A DNA stretch of 64,000 nucleotides, taken from CAZBME01 sp964645835 (lineage in GTDB: Bacteria; Desulfobacterota; Syntrophia; Syntrophales; UBA8958). The DNA lies in assembly GCA_964645835.1 (NCBI GenBank), contig CAZYDG010000072.1:1-64000 (forward strand), read 5' to 3'. Each line of letters opens with the position of its first letter. Position 1 is the first letter of the stretch. Below are positions 1 to 7,646 of this stretch, piece by piece. A model generated the notes under the pieces. That model was not told the origin of the DNA and ran no database searches. It was given only the letters and a program-made list of their open reading frames with translations. Position numbers and translations under genes: made by a program.

Positions 1-37
1 TGGCTTCGGTGTATTCTTTTTTCGATTGCGGACTCAT
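1..37 (-). CDS. Integrase-type transposase, N-terminal fragment at window edge
   Basis: A minus-strand ATG at 35-37 is preceded by a good ribosome binding site (GGAGG at about 43-47) and reads MSPQSKKEYTEA before leaving the window. I recognise this opening as that of integrase-core (DDE) transposases common in deltaproteobacteria, whose N-termini read MSPQSKKEYxEA. Only 12 residues are visible, so the family call rests on recall of that N-terminus. Its position just upstream of a gene lacking a normal 5' end suggests the insertion sequence ends somewhere in 40-130. Confidence 0.5.
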   Translation of the reverse strand, partial: MSPQSKKEYTEA

Positions 38-200
38 ATTCAACCTCCATAGAAATGGCGGTATTCGGTAATATCGAATTATGAGTCAACGATCCTTTTT
101 ATTCACCTCCTTCGGTAACATTTAATTTGAGGCAATTCGCACCACGGATGGGTCGCTCCCTACACAGAGCAACGACACCATTTACACCGCACCTGTTATC

Positions 201-1961
201 ATGGCTATGCCATCGGCGTCCAAAACCCCCCTCAAAGCCATCGCCTACAAACCCGGTATGTATGACAGCGCGGTTACGTCCGTGATCTACTACATGTACA
301 AATCGCCCTACGATATCTCACCCGTATTTACTCAGGGTTTGACGAACCTGACGAGCGATTTCGAAGCTCGCCTGCAGCTGCCTCCGTCCGATACGTCTGA
401 AACCGACTGGTACAACCCACAGGCGAGTTACTATATTAATTATCCGGGAGAGACCACCTGGGGACCACTCCTCGCCAAAAAATACCCGGCAGAAAATGGA
501 GCGCCGCACAGCCTCGAGTGGCAGCAGCAACGGCTCATCGCCAGCGCAAAATATTTCATCAACACCCAGTACCAGCATCACCATATCCTTCAGTGGGATC
601 CCCCGCAATCGTGGCCCATAGACTCGACGGTCCTTCTCGGTCACCAAAGCAAAGGCATCGATTGCTCCAACTTCATTTCCTGGAACTATGCGTTCGCCCT
701 CGGCTACTCCTTAAGCTCGGAGGTAGCAGATCAGGCGAACTTGAAATCCGTGACCGGACCCGACGGAACGGAAGTGGCGGTGTCAGAGGTCGCAAAACCC
801 GAGGAAGTTAAAACACTGGCGTACAAGGACATCGTATCCAGACTGCACATGGGAGATCTCGTGTACCTCAATCCAAAAGGCAAAGGCGCCACCCACGTGT
901 TCATGTGGATCGGCCAGGTGAACAGTACAGGGGACTATCTGATTATAGACAGCCACGACATGTACAACGCCACCGACGTAAACGGGAACAAGATCCCGAC
1001 GGGGGTGCAGATCAGACCCTTCAAGGAGAAAAACCCAGATGGATCAGTCAATTGGTATTTCAAACACATCTGGAAGGTCAACCGAATACTGAGTGCGGCG
1101 AAGAGCGTAGACCTCCGAAAGTACCTCGGCTGGAACGCGTCCAACATGTCGCAACGATCCCAGGGCCACTGCGGTGATTGCTTTGTCTGGGCAGGCACGG
1201 CCCTTGTCGAAGTAGCGGTCAACAGGACACTAAACCTGAATCCAACAGAGAGGCTTTCGATCGAGTTTTACAATTCGTGTTTTGCCGATGCCGGTTGTTA
1301 TCCTCCCGGTAAAGGAGACTGCGTCTGTATATCCGGAAACCCCGACAAAGATCTTACCGATTTTGCTTCCTTCTACACTTACAAAGGATTCGCTGTCCCA
1401 TGGTCGAATACGAACGCAGCCTTTGCCGATACAGGAGGCACCTGTACCATTGCAGCTGCCTCGATTACGACTACACCAAGGTACACATTCTCGGGACCTG
1501 TTACGGTGAGCACGGTGAAAACGACGGGAGTGAGTACCGATGAGGCCATAGCAAATATTAAGGCTTTACTGCAACAGGGCGAAGCAGTCTACTTCGGAAA
1601 GCACACACCATATTCGAAAGCAGATGACTTTCAGGAATTCTGGGACGAGAAGGACGAAACCACGTTGTGGGATGAGTCAGATGGAACAAAGGGCAGCGAG
1701 CCAAAAGGGGTGGACGCCGCCTGCGGCGCCATCAGGAACAGTACAGGCGGCGCTCATGGAATCGTTGTAATCGGTTACGACGCGACGGAAGCCGATCCGG
1801 CTAAACACTACTGGCTGGTGATGAATAGCTGGGGCACGAGGGCGAATCGCCCGAACGGTGTTTTCCGTATGCCCATGAAGATGAATTACGAGTGTAAGGA
1901 CGACAAGAACAGGCAACTGAGATTTTTTTACGGTCTTGATGTCCCCGTTTCCATTCCATAA
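201..1961 (+). CDS. NlpC/P60-like plus papain-like (C1) double cysteine peptidase, probably 5'-truncated
   Basis: Two cysteine-peptidase modules lie in tandem. Residues about 105-290 resemble NlpC/P60: GIDCSNF (Cys155), ATHVFMWIG (His232) and IIDSHD. Residues about 305-586 are papain-like: QGHCGDC with oxyanion Gln321 and nucleophile Cys327, GGAHGIVVIGYD with His519, and MNSWG with Asn542. NlpC/P60 enzymes cut peptidoglycan peptides and C1 enzymes cut proteins, so a secreted wall-associated or predatory role is inferred. There is no signal peptide and no ribosome binding site at this ATG, yet the frame stays open upstream to 126. The start is therefore either unusual or the true 5' end has been lost, perhaps to the neighbouring insertion sequence. 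The call of two peptidase domains is firm; the biological role is not known. Confidence 0.8.
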   Translation: MAMPSASKTPLKAIAYKPGMYDSAVTSVIYYMYKSPYDISPVFTQGLTNLTSDFEARLQLPPSDTSETDWYNPQASYYINYPGETTWGPLLAKKYPAENGAPHSLEWQQQRLIASAKYFINTQYQHHHILQWDPPQSWPIDSTVLLGHQSKGIDCSNFISWNYAFALGYSLSSEVADQANLKSVTGPDGTEVAVSEVAKPEEVKTLAYKDIVSRLHMGDLVYLNPKGKGATHVFMWIGQVNSTGDYLIIDSHDMYNATDVNGNKIPTGVQIRPFKEKNPDGSVNWYFKHIWKVNRILSAAKSVDLRKYLGWNASNMSQRSQGHCGDCFVWAGTALVEVAVNRTLNLNPTERLSIEFYNSCFADAGCYPPGKGDCVCISGNPDKDLTDFASFYTYKGFAVPWSNTNAAFADTGGTCTIAAASITTTPRYTFSGPVTVSTVKTTGVSTDEAIANIKALLQQGEAVYFGKHTPYSKADDFQEFWDEKDETTLWDESDGTKGSEPKGVDAACGAIRNSTGGAHGIVVIGYDATEADPAKHYWLVMNSWGTRANRPNGVFRMPMKMNYECKDDKNRQLRFFYGLDVPVSIP

Positions 1962-2028
1962 AGAATCTTATGTGCGGGTGCTGACGTTCTGCCACCGGAC
2001 GATAAGATGTCCCGGTTGTGGTGGCAGA

Positions 2029-2066
2029 AAAGCCGAGGTTAGTAGATGACCTGCCGGCTTTTTTTG
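2029..2066 (+). terminator. Rho-independent terminator
   Basis: A GC-rich stem (AAAGCCGAGGT with ACCTGCCGGCTTT, one bulge) is followed by a run of T. It lies between the converging ends of the peptidase gene and the lipoprotein gene and points with the plus-strand gene. A second inverted repeat (TCTGCCACC/GGTGGCAGA) lies just before it at about 1988-2027. Confidence 0.7.
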
Positions 2067-2070
2067 CATA

Positions 2071-3981
2071 TCAGGGAGCTGAAGTCGTTCCTGCTATCGG
2101 ATAAGAAAACATGAACATCCTTATATTTTGCAGCGACGTGGCGTAATCCTGTTCGCTTGGATCCGGGATATGGGCTGAGAATCCGTTGACCAGATTCGTC
2201 GAGGCAAAATTAAATATGCCGGCTTGCGATATTGTTGGCCCATTTGTCGAAATATCGGAGACCGTCCTGCTATCCTGTTGGATGACGGCGATGTGTCCCG
2301 CACTCTGCCTACCGCTTGCATCCGTTGAACCGGCAATAGTGGCCACAACAAAATATCCGGCGTTGGCCCATAATTGAGCATTAACCCAGCGCTTCTGATA
2401 GTCGGGTGCTTGCGTCCCTTCCGGGGCAACAATTTCAAGCCAGCCGCTGCTTCCGGCATTTGCCGTCAGCCAGAGAATCTGTGCATTGGACAACAGGACA
2501 GAACTCTGAACGGGGTTCGCATCCGTCCCGATGTTATACGCTGATGCGCAGTTCAGACCTTTGGCGCTGTCTTGTTCCTGTGGATCGACAAGGCATCTGG
2601 CATACCTTCTGACTTCAATTCTCGAATCGGTCAAGGCCTTTTCTATGCTGTCAGAAACGCCACTGAGAGGAAACTTCAAATTGCCCGGGGTTGTGAAGTT
2701 CACCTCAGCAGGCCGCAACAGGTAGATTGTTTGAAGATTGCCGTTGTTGTCCGTATACTGCACACGATTGGCGACTGAGGCAGCATAGGCGCTGCAATGC
2801 GAGGTGTCCTCCATCCCGTAAATCGGCATGACGGTGCTGCTCGGCTGGGTGGTAAAATCGCTCCCGACGTTATAGGCAAGGGTGCGGAGGTTCTTGGTTA
2901 TGATCCCAGGATGACCCGGTGCAGAAGTGTCGCCGTTGTCAATGTAACCGGAAGGATAGGAGATGGAAAAAACGCCGTTGAAGTATTTGTCCAGGAATCC
3001 GTTGGGATCGGATGATGTATATGGATTATTTGCAGCTGCCCCGGTATCCCAGTAGACATACCGATAAGGCCTCCACAGGAGTGAGATGACATCCGTACTC
3101 GTTACAGGGCCGTTTCCCATTTTACTCAGTAAGGCTGCAAGCTTTGCCGCAGCGGCAGCCTGATCGGCGGTTGGGCTCTGCGGCGGATTTGATGTATCGA
3201 TGCCCGTTGAAGGATAAGTCTGACACGCCGTCAGCGAGTGGAGATTATGAATGGCTGTCTGATTTTTCGGTCCGGTGAGAAAGGTTTCCAGGCTCACCTT
3301 TAAAGAAGCCGAGAGATGGATCGGTGAACCTGTCTTGGATTCGTTTTGAACAAGCTTGATAACATCTTCGAGGCTGGCGCCGTTATCCTTCATATGCTGC
3401 GAAAGGGCTCCCAGTGTTACGCCATACACCTGGCTGGATGCCTGCATCCCCGATGATGCCTCGTGGCTTGTCGCGTCGACGGGAAGAGTTGAAACGGGGT
3501 CGATGCCGTTTAAGTGAAGCTTGACGCCGGCGGTTGCCGAATCTATATTTGAGGGGCTCAGATTCCCTGCGGCGATCGCGTTTCTCACAACAGCTTCGGT
3601 AAATGGCGTGATGGCAATCTCCCGGTTTTGCGTAACTCTAGCGGCGCATCTTAAGGTAGTCCCCAAACCAACAGGGTTGCCGGTTGCCTCGTCGGTATAG
3701 GTCCCACCCGCAACGCTTACCAGGATATGGTCTGACGTATTGTTCCCCAGATTGACAGAGAATCTGCCTCGATGATCGGTTGCACAAGAAGCGATCGGGC
3801 TCTCTTCGGCCGCGCCCCCTGATATCCGATAAATATTAACCACTGCCGAATGAACAGGACCCTTCGATACGACGCCCTTTAGTGTATTGGACGTACTGCT
3901 GCTTGAGCTGCAACCCGCTGCAGTGATTAAAACCAGAAGTGCAAAAGCAATCCGGCATTTGCCAAGATCGATCCGTTTCAT
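2071..3981 (-). CDS. Outer-surface or periplasmic lipoprotein of unknown function
   Basis: 636 residues with a type II signal peptide: charged start, hydrophobic stretch, lipobox LITAAGC with Cys24, then a Ser-rich linker. Residues about 35-110 look like a small beta-sandwich of the carboxypeptidase-regulatory or transthyretin type (LKGVVSKGPVHSAVVNIY, then GRFSV). I recognise no catalytic motif in the rest. The start is well supported by GAGGAGGG upstream of the ATG. It is transcribed alone and converges on the peptidase gene. Similar Ser-rich lipoproteins with this opening occur in other deltaproteobacteria, but I cannot name a function. Confidence 0.75.
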   Translation of the reverse strand: MKRIDLGKCRIAFALLVLITAAGCSSSSSTSNTLKGVVSKGPVHSAVVNIYRISGGAAEESPIASCATDHRGRFSVNLGNNTSDHILVSVAGGTYTDEATGNPVGLGTTLRCAARVTQNREIAITPFTEAVVRNAIAAGNLSPSNIDSATAGVKLHLNGIDPVSTLPVDATSHEASSGMQASSQVYGVTLGALSQHMKDNGASLEDVIKLVQNESKTGSPIHLSASLKVSLETFLTGPKNQTAIHNLHSLTACQTYPSTGIDTSNPPQSPTADQAAAAAKLAALLSKMGNGPVTSTDVISLLWRPYRYVYWDTGAAANNPYTSSDPNGFLDKYFNGVFSISYPSGYIDNGDTSAPGHPGIITKNLRTLAYNVGSDFTTQPSSTVMPIYGMEDTSHCSAYAASVANRVQYTDNNGNLQTIYLLRPAEVNFTTPGNLKFPLSGVSDSIEKALTDSRIEVRRYARCLVDPQEQDSAKGLNCASAYNIGTDANPVQSSVLLSNAQILWLTANAGSSGWLEIVAPEGTQAPDYQKRWVNAQLWANAGYFVVATIAGSTDASGRQSAGHIAVIQQDSRTVSDISTNGPTISQAGIFNFASTNLVNGFSAHIPDPSEQDYATSLQNIRMFMFSYPIAGTTSAP

Positions 3982-4118
3982 TCACCAAGCCCTCCTCAAA
4001 ACGTCTGCGCGATGAATTTACTGATACTGAGCCTCGCAAATCTTCTTTTTTTAGAAAAACTATACGAAAATCAATTGTTTGTCAATACGTTCCTTTTATC
4101 AGGCATAATAATGAAAAA

Positions 4119-4166
4119 TAGAAAAATAGGGACACTTCCCGTATTTACGTATTTCCCATAAATACG
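4119..4166 (-). terminator. Possible terminator after the ferredoxin-like gene
   Basis: On the minus strand, 8-bp arms CGTATTTA/TAAATACG are followed by a GGGAAGTGTCCC hairpin and then TATTTTTCTATTTTTC. The second hairpin plus T-rich stretch fits factor-independent termination. The GGGACACTTCCC core is also a common dispersed repeat motif in this group, so its primary role is uncertain. Confidence 0.4.
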
Positions 4167-4184
4167 AGCATCAATATTCCCCTG

Positions 4185-5249
4185 CTACATTTTACCACGT
4201 TCAATCGCAATTCGTTTGTATGTCTCAAAAGGCCTTTCCGGGGGAGTATAGAGCTCCTCTGGTAATTTCTTCACCAGAGACAGAGCTCCCGTCGGGCAGG
4301 TGGTGACGCAAAGCCCACAACCGACGCAGCGATCGAGATTAATGACGGCGACCTCGTCGTGAATCGTGATGGCTTCCATCTGACACCGCTCCAAGCAGAT
4401 TTCGCAACCAGTGCAGACATCACCGGCGATGCGGGCAAAGTAGTTGGATTTCACTTTCCGACTCGGATGGGTGTCCAGCTTGATCGCTTTCAGCAGTTCA
4501 CAGCAGCATGCGCAGCAGCTGCACATCCCGCCGACTTTCTGGGCGTTTACCGGATTCGGGACAAGCCCCGCAGCCTCATTTCGTTTGAGGACCTCGAAGG
4601 CCTCATCCAGTGTTATTTGCCGGGCGATCCCGTTTTCGACATAGAATTCCGCCATGGTCCCGAATACGAGGCAGGATTCCAGGGGAGCGTGGCAGGGCTT
4701 CCCCGCGACACTGCTCATCTTGCGGCAGATGCATTCTGCCAGTGCAATAATCTTCTGCGACGCAAGGATCTGCCGGAGTTCATCATAAGGTGCGATCTCT
4801 ATAGCGGCGTCCAGGCTCTCATTGACTGGAACGACGCGTAATTGGAGCGTGTCGGCCGCAATCATCTCCCTGTGCATGGCTTCCTTCGAATACTGATGAG
4901 AAAGTTCCACGAATTCCTGATCGAGTTTACCCACCTGGTACTCGAAAATGCCCACGATGAACATGGCGGACATGTAAAGAATATTTCCGCCTGATTTGTA
5001 GCGCATCAGAAGTCCTTTTCTCGACATAGCATAGAGGAAATCCGCTATCTCTCGTGTATCGCGGTTCAACCGCTGGGCAACCTGTTCCGCCGTTTCCGGT
5101 TTCGACGTCATTTTGCAGGCCATCTCGGCCTCTTCCCTGGTAAACAGTTTCTTCAGAAGTTTTATTTCCACCCCGCTTTCCGTCTTTGGAAACCCCATGG
5201 GCAGTGCATCGAGGTGCCTTCTGAGTACTTCATAAACTCCGTTGTCCAT
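4185..5249 (-). CDS. Ferredoxin-like 4Fe-4S protein with N-terminal helical/winged-helix region
   Basis: The C-terminal part carries two 4Fe-4S motifs, CTGCEICLERCQ and CVGCGLCVTTCP, as in bacterial ferredoxins. A separate Cys cluster (GGMCSCCACCCELL) and a further CICRKM..PCH..ESC set lie before it. The N-terminal part (ETAEQVAQRLNRDTREIADFLYAMSRKGLL) reads like a winged helix. The start at 5249 is chosen because GAGGAG lies 6-7 bases upstream; a longer frame begins at 5312 with a weaker site. It probably passes electrons in the cytoplasm or senses redox state through its clusters. No partner gene is adjacent. Proteins of this layout are widespread in deltaproteobacteria and mostly annotated only as 4Fe-4S binding proteins. 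Confidence 0.8.
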   Translation of the reverse strand: MDNGVYEVLRRHLDALPMGFPKTESGVEIKLLKKLFTREEAEMACKMTSKPETAEQVAQRLNRDTREIADFLYAMSRKGLLMRYKSGGNILYMSAMFIVGIFEYQVGKLDQEFVELSHQYSKEAMHREMIAADTLQLRVVPVNESLDAAIEIAPYDELRQILASQKIIALAECICRKMSSVAGKPCHAPLESCLVFGTMAEFYVENGIARQITLDEAFEVLKRNEAAGLVPNPVNAQKVGGMCSCCACCCELLKAIKLDTHPSRKVKSNYFARIAGDVCTGCEICLERCQMEAITIHDEVAVINLDRCVGCGLCVTTCPTGALSLVKKLPEELYTPPERPFETYKRIAIERGKM

Positions 5250-5621
5250 TTCGATCTCCTCTATCACCAGATGAGTCAAACGAAATAATAATGAATATAG
5301 GATGTCGCTCATGTTTAGTCTACGTTCCCATCCTCAACATTTAATATGCTTTGTTGGTTTGTTCCAATATTTGTTCGAATCATACTCTATTTCAGACAGA
5401 GTGAAAAGAGATAAATCATCATAAAATCAACTAATAAGATATTGTGCCACTTGGCTTTTGCCTTTATCCGGATATACTAGATTGGTATATCCTCAGAAAG
5501 TTGTTCGATGTTAAGAGAATCGGCATTAATGAATACTGTTTGGAATAGAGTATTATTTTGAAAGTTATCAACCGCTCACTTTCGGGAAGTTACGTATAGC
5601 AGGAAGAAAAATTTGCTTACG
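5250..5621. other. Intergenic stretch, no gene seen
   Basis: AT-rich spacer between the start of the 4Fe-4S gene and the end of the methyltransferase gene. I see no open frame with a ribosome binding site, no RNA gene and no strong hairpin. It must hold the promoter of the 4Fe-4S gene. Confidence 0.5.
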
Positions 5622-6512
5622 TCACCTACTATGGTCCGAGACTGATGCGAGTGTAAGACAGAATAGGGCGGGGACTTTTCCAGCAGAGGAACCGTTATGA
5701 AAATTTAAATACTTTCTCTCCATTTCTGTCGAGTTAATATGTTCAATAATATTATATCCCCTTGATGATAAAAATGATTTTATTTCCCCATCTTCTATTC
5801 TAAATTGAGTCGGTTCGCCGGGATAATTAACTCTCATCATTTCTCTTATTTTTTTTGAACTTTCATCGTTTAATCTATCAGACGAATGTGATGCATAGTC
5901 GAAACAAATCAAGCTTCCAGTGGGTGAATTTAATGCTATTACATTCAAAGTATCATCAATAACCTTTGCGGAAAGGTAATACGTGACCCCTTCCCAGACA
6001 AAAAGGGTTTTTTTGTTTCTATCGAATCCGGCTCGATTCAAGATTTCTCCAATATTGTCAGTCCTGAAGTTAATAGAAACAAAGGCTAGTTGATCCGGTA
6101 TAAAAATGCCCGCTTGATGAAGCAACTCCATTTTGCGTTGCTGGGTAGGCTGGATATCTAACTCGAAGATACGGGTATCTTTAATAATTTCTTTGAAACG
6201 GTAAGATCGGCTATCATAGCCTGCTCCTAGGAATACGATCTGCGGAATGTTTTCCAGCATTGCTTGTTCTACAACATGGTCAAAGAAGGCTGTGCGTGCA
6301 ATCATGAATTCATACATGCCAGGGGCAATCCTGTTCTTCATTACCCATTCTCTTTTCGCTTTGTCTTTCAGGGATCTTTTGTGCTCTTCTGGAAGGAATA
6401 ATTCTGCAAGGTAGTCAGGATCTTTAATCTCTTCTCTCTCATCCATTGCTGCCAGGGCCCGCAAAGTGGCAGCACCCATAGCTGTTTCTGACGGCCTAAA
6501 TTCGGCAGACAT
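5622..6512 (-). CDS. SAM-dependent methyltransferase, leucine carboxyl methyltransferase-like (PPM1/LCMT) family
   Basis: The SAM-binding motif IVFLGAGYDSRSYRF, the acidic motif FELDIQP and the post-motif FVWEGVTYYLS are typical of the bacterial PPM1/LCMT-related family, whose substrates are mostly unknown. Length of about 296 residues is normal. The start at 6512 is preferred because GGAGG lies just upstream of it; an ATG eight codons earlier (6536) has no clear site. It stands alone on the minus strand downstream of gene debris. Function as a small-molecule O-methyltransferase is inferred from family only. Confidence 0.82.
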   Translation of the reverse strand: MSAEFRPSETAMGAATLRALAAMDEREEIKDPDYLAELFLPEEHKRSLKDKAKREWVMKNRIAPGMYEFMIARTAFFDHVVEQAMLENIPQIVFLGAGYDSRSYRFKEIIKDTRIFELDIQPTQQRKMELLHQAGIFIPDQLAFVSINFRTDNIGEILNRAGFDRNKKTLFVWEGVTYYLSAKVIDDTLNVIALNSPTGSLICFDYASHSSDRLNDESSKKIREMMRVNYPGEPTQFRIEDGEIKSFLSSRGYNIIEHINSTEMERKYLNFHNGSSAGKVPALFCLTLASVSDHSR

Positions 6513-6568
6513 CTTACCTCCATTTGAATACGCCATTAATGCCTAAATCAATATTATAAAGTGAATGA

Positions 6569-6769
6569 TCAGGTTATATTTTTAAATTCGCCATTTATAA
6601 TCATGGCCACCATGGCGAACAACTGGCTCATGTCGATGCCGGTGCCGGTGACTCCGCAATCGCGTGCCCAGGTGCATAGCATCTCCCCCGAACCACTGCC
6701 GAGGTCGAGCACTCGACTCCCCTTTTCCAGACGCAACGCTGTGCAGATCGAGCCGCATGAAGAGGTCAA
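6569..6769 (-). pseudogene. Fragment of a class I SAM methyltransferase
   Basis: The minus strand reads ALRLEKGSRVLDLGSGSGE then CTWARDCGVTGTGIDMSQLF, which is motif I and the following acidic loop of a class I methyltransferase (VLDLGSGSGE, GTGIDMS). The reading then runs out within about 66 codons: there is no N-terminal helix region and no motifs II-III. It is an internal piece of a gene whose two ends have been lost. It abuts a fragment of a different gene at about 6775. Confidence 0.65.
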
Positions 6770-6775
6770 TTTTTA

Positions 6776-6990
6776 CCTCATTGCCGAGGTTTCCGGTATA
6801 GGTCCACCGGATGTTATGGCTGCTCCCCGCTTCCCAGGTATCGCCTGCCTTGGGTGCGGTGATATTGATGGCACCTGGGGTGCCACCGCTGGTATAGCGG
6901 GAACCAGAGATAAACCGGCAGATACCATGGCTAGACCGATCAGCAACGCACGTTCAGATTCGCTGCTTGTTCCGGAGGGACTTCTCATTT
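6776..6990 (-). pseudogene. Fragment of a secreted protein with a Kre9/KNH-like beta domain
   Basis: In one minus frame the segment reads GAINITAPKAGDTWEAGSS then HNIRWTYTGNLGNEVKIDL, the hallmark of the Ser-Thr-rich Kre9/KNH-type domain of secreted proteins (Ixx..W..G....I.WTYTGNxGxxVKI). Just upstream, in another frame, ALLIGLAMVSAGLSLVPA looks like a signal sequence. A frame change separates the two, and the beta domain stops abruptly at the methyltransferase fragment. I read this as a decayed, truncated secreted-protein gene. Confidence 0.5.
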
Positions 6991-7019
6991 TACCTGTCTT
7001 ATTTTTAATTTGCTTGTCC

Positions 7020-7553
7020 TCATACTTTGGGTTCTTCCATTGACTGTTTCCGAATAAAAAGTGTCTCATCTTCCGATATCCCAAGTGCGAGCAGAAACTG
7101 GTGGTGTGCCTCCGGTGCTCTGTGCTCAAACGCTGAGTGCCACTTTCTCATGGCAGCTTCATCCATACCTGCGGCACGAAGCATTTCAATCCAAGCCTGC
7201 TTATCAACAGTAACTGGTAGTTCTCCTAGCGAATTAATCTGCAGCATTTTACCAAGCAAATGCTGTTGGGTCTGCAAGGTGCGGATTTCTTCTCCCAGTT
7301 CACGCATACGCCGCTGCAAAACCACTCTATTAGCATCTTCTTTCGTGGATAAGATGCGACGAATATCTTCGATGGTCAATCCTGCCTTACGAAAACTGCA
7401 GATTGCCGCCAACGTGTCCCGGTCTGCCAGTGAATATAGGCGATAGCCTGCCTCACTTCGTCCCGAAGGTGTTAATAATCCAATGTGGTCGTAATAGAGC
7501 AAAGTGCTCCGCGAAAGGCCATATTTTCGTGCAAGTTCGGTAATTAGAAACAT
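7020..7553 (-). CDS. MerR-family transcriptional regulator
   Basis: The N-terminus is a classic MerR winged helix-turn-helix (ITELARKYGLSRSTLLYYD, then GYRLY and KAGLTIEDIRRIL), followed by a coiled dimerisation helix at about residues 80-115 and a C-terminal part with WHSAFEHRAPEAHHQFLLALG. The start at 7553 has GAGG 6 bases upstream. MerR proteins dimerise, bind between -35 and -10 elements and twist the promoter. Only one Cys is present (AICSF), so it lacks the three Cys ligands of mercury-sensing MerR; it is not a mercury sensor on this evidence, although it follows the MerB-like gene on the same strand. The ligand is unknown. Confidence 0.88.
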   Translation of the reverse strand: MFLITELARKYGLSRSTLLYYDHIGLLTPSGRSEAGYRLYSLADRDTLAAICSFRKAGLTIEDIRRILSTKEDANRVVLQRRMRELGEEIRTLQTQQHLLGKMLQINSLGELPVTVDKQAWIEMLRAAGMDEAAMRKWHSAFEHRAPEAHHQFLLALGISEDETLFIRKQSMEEPKV

Positions 7554-7577
7554 CAACATCCTCGTTTTTTTAAGAAT

Positions 7578-7608
7578 GAATACCCCCAATGATTCACTGG
7601 GGGCATTC
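7578..7608 (-). terminator. Stem-loop between the MerB-like and MerR genes
   Basis: The arms GAATACCCCCA and TGGGGGCATTC form a near-perfect GC-rich stem with a short loop, 38 bases after the end of the MerB-like selenoprotein frame and 24 bases before the MerR start. There is no run of T on the exit side, so it could attenuate rather than end transcription. Confidence 0.5.
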
Positions 7609-7646
7609 TTGTTCGAATCTGGTTTATCGGACTCTCTTCTGACCGA

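Noticed and set aside
7020..7553. MerR regulator as a mercury sensor linked to the MerB-like gene
   Set aside because: It has a single Cys and lacks the three Cys ligands of mercury-responsive MerR; only the gene order suggests a link.
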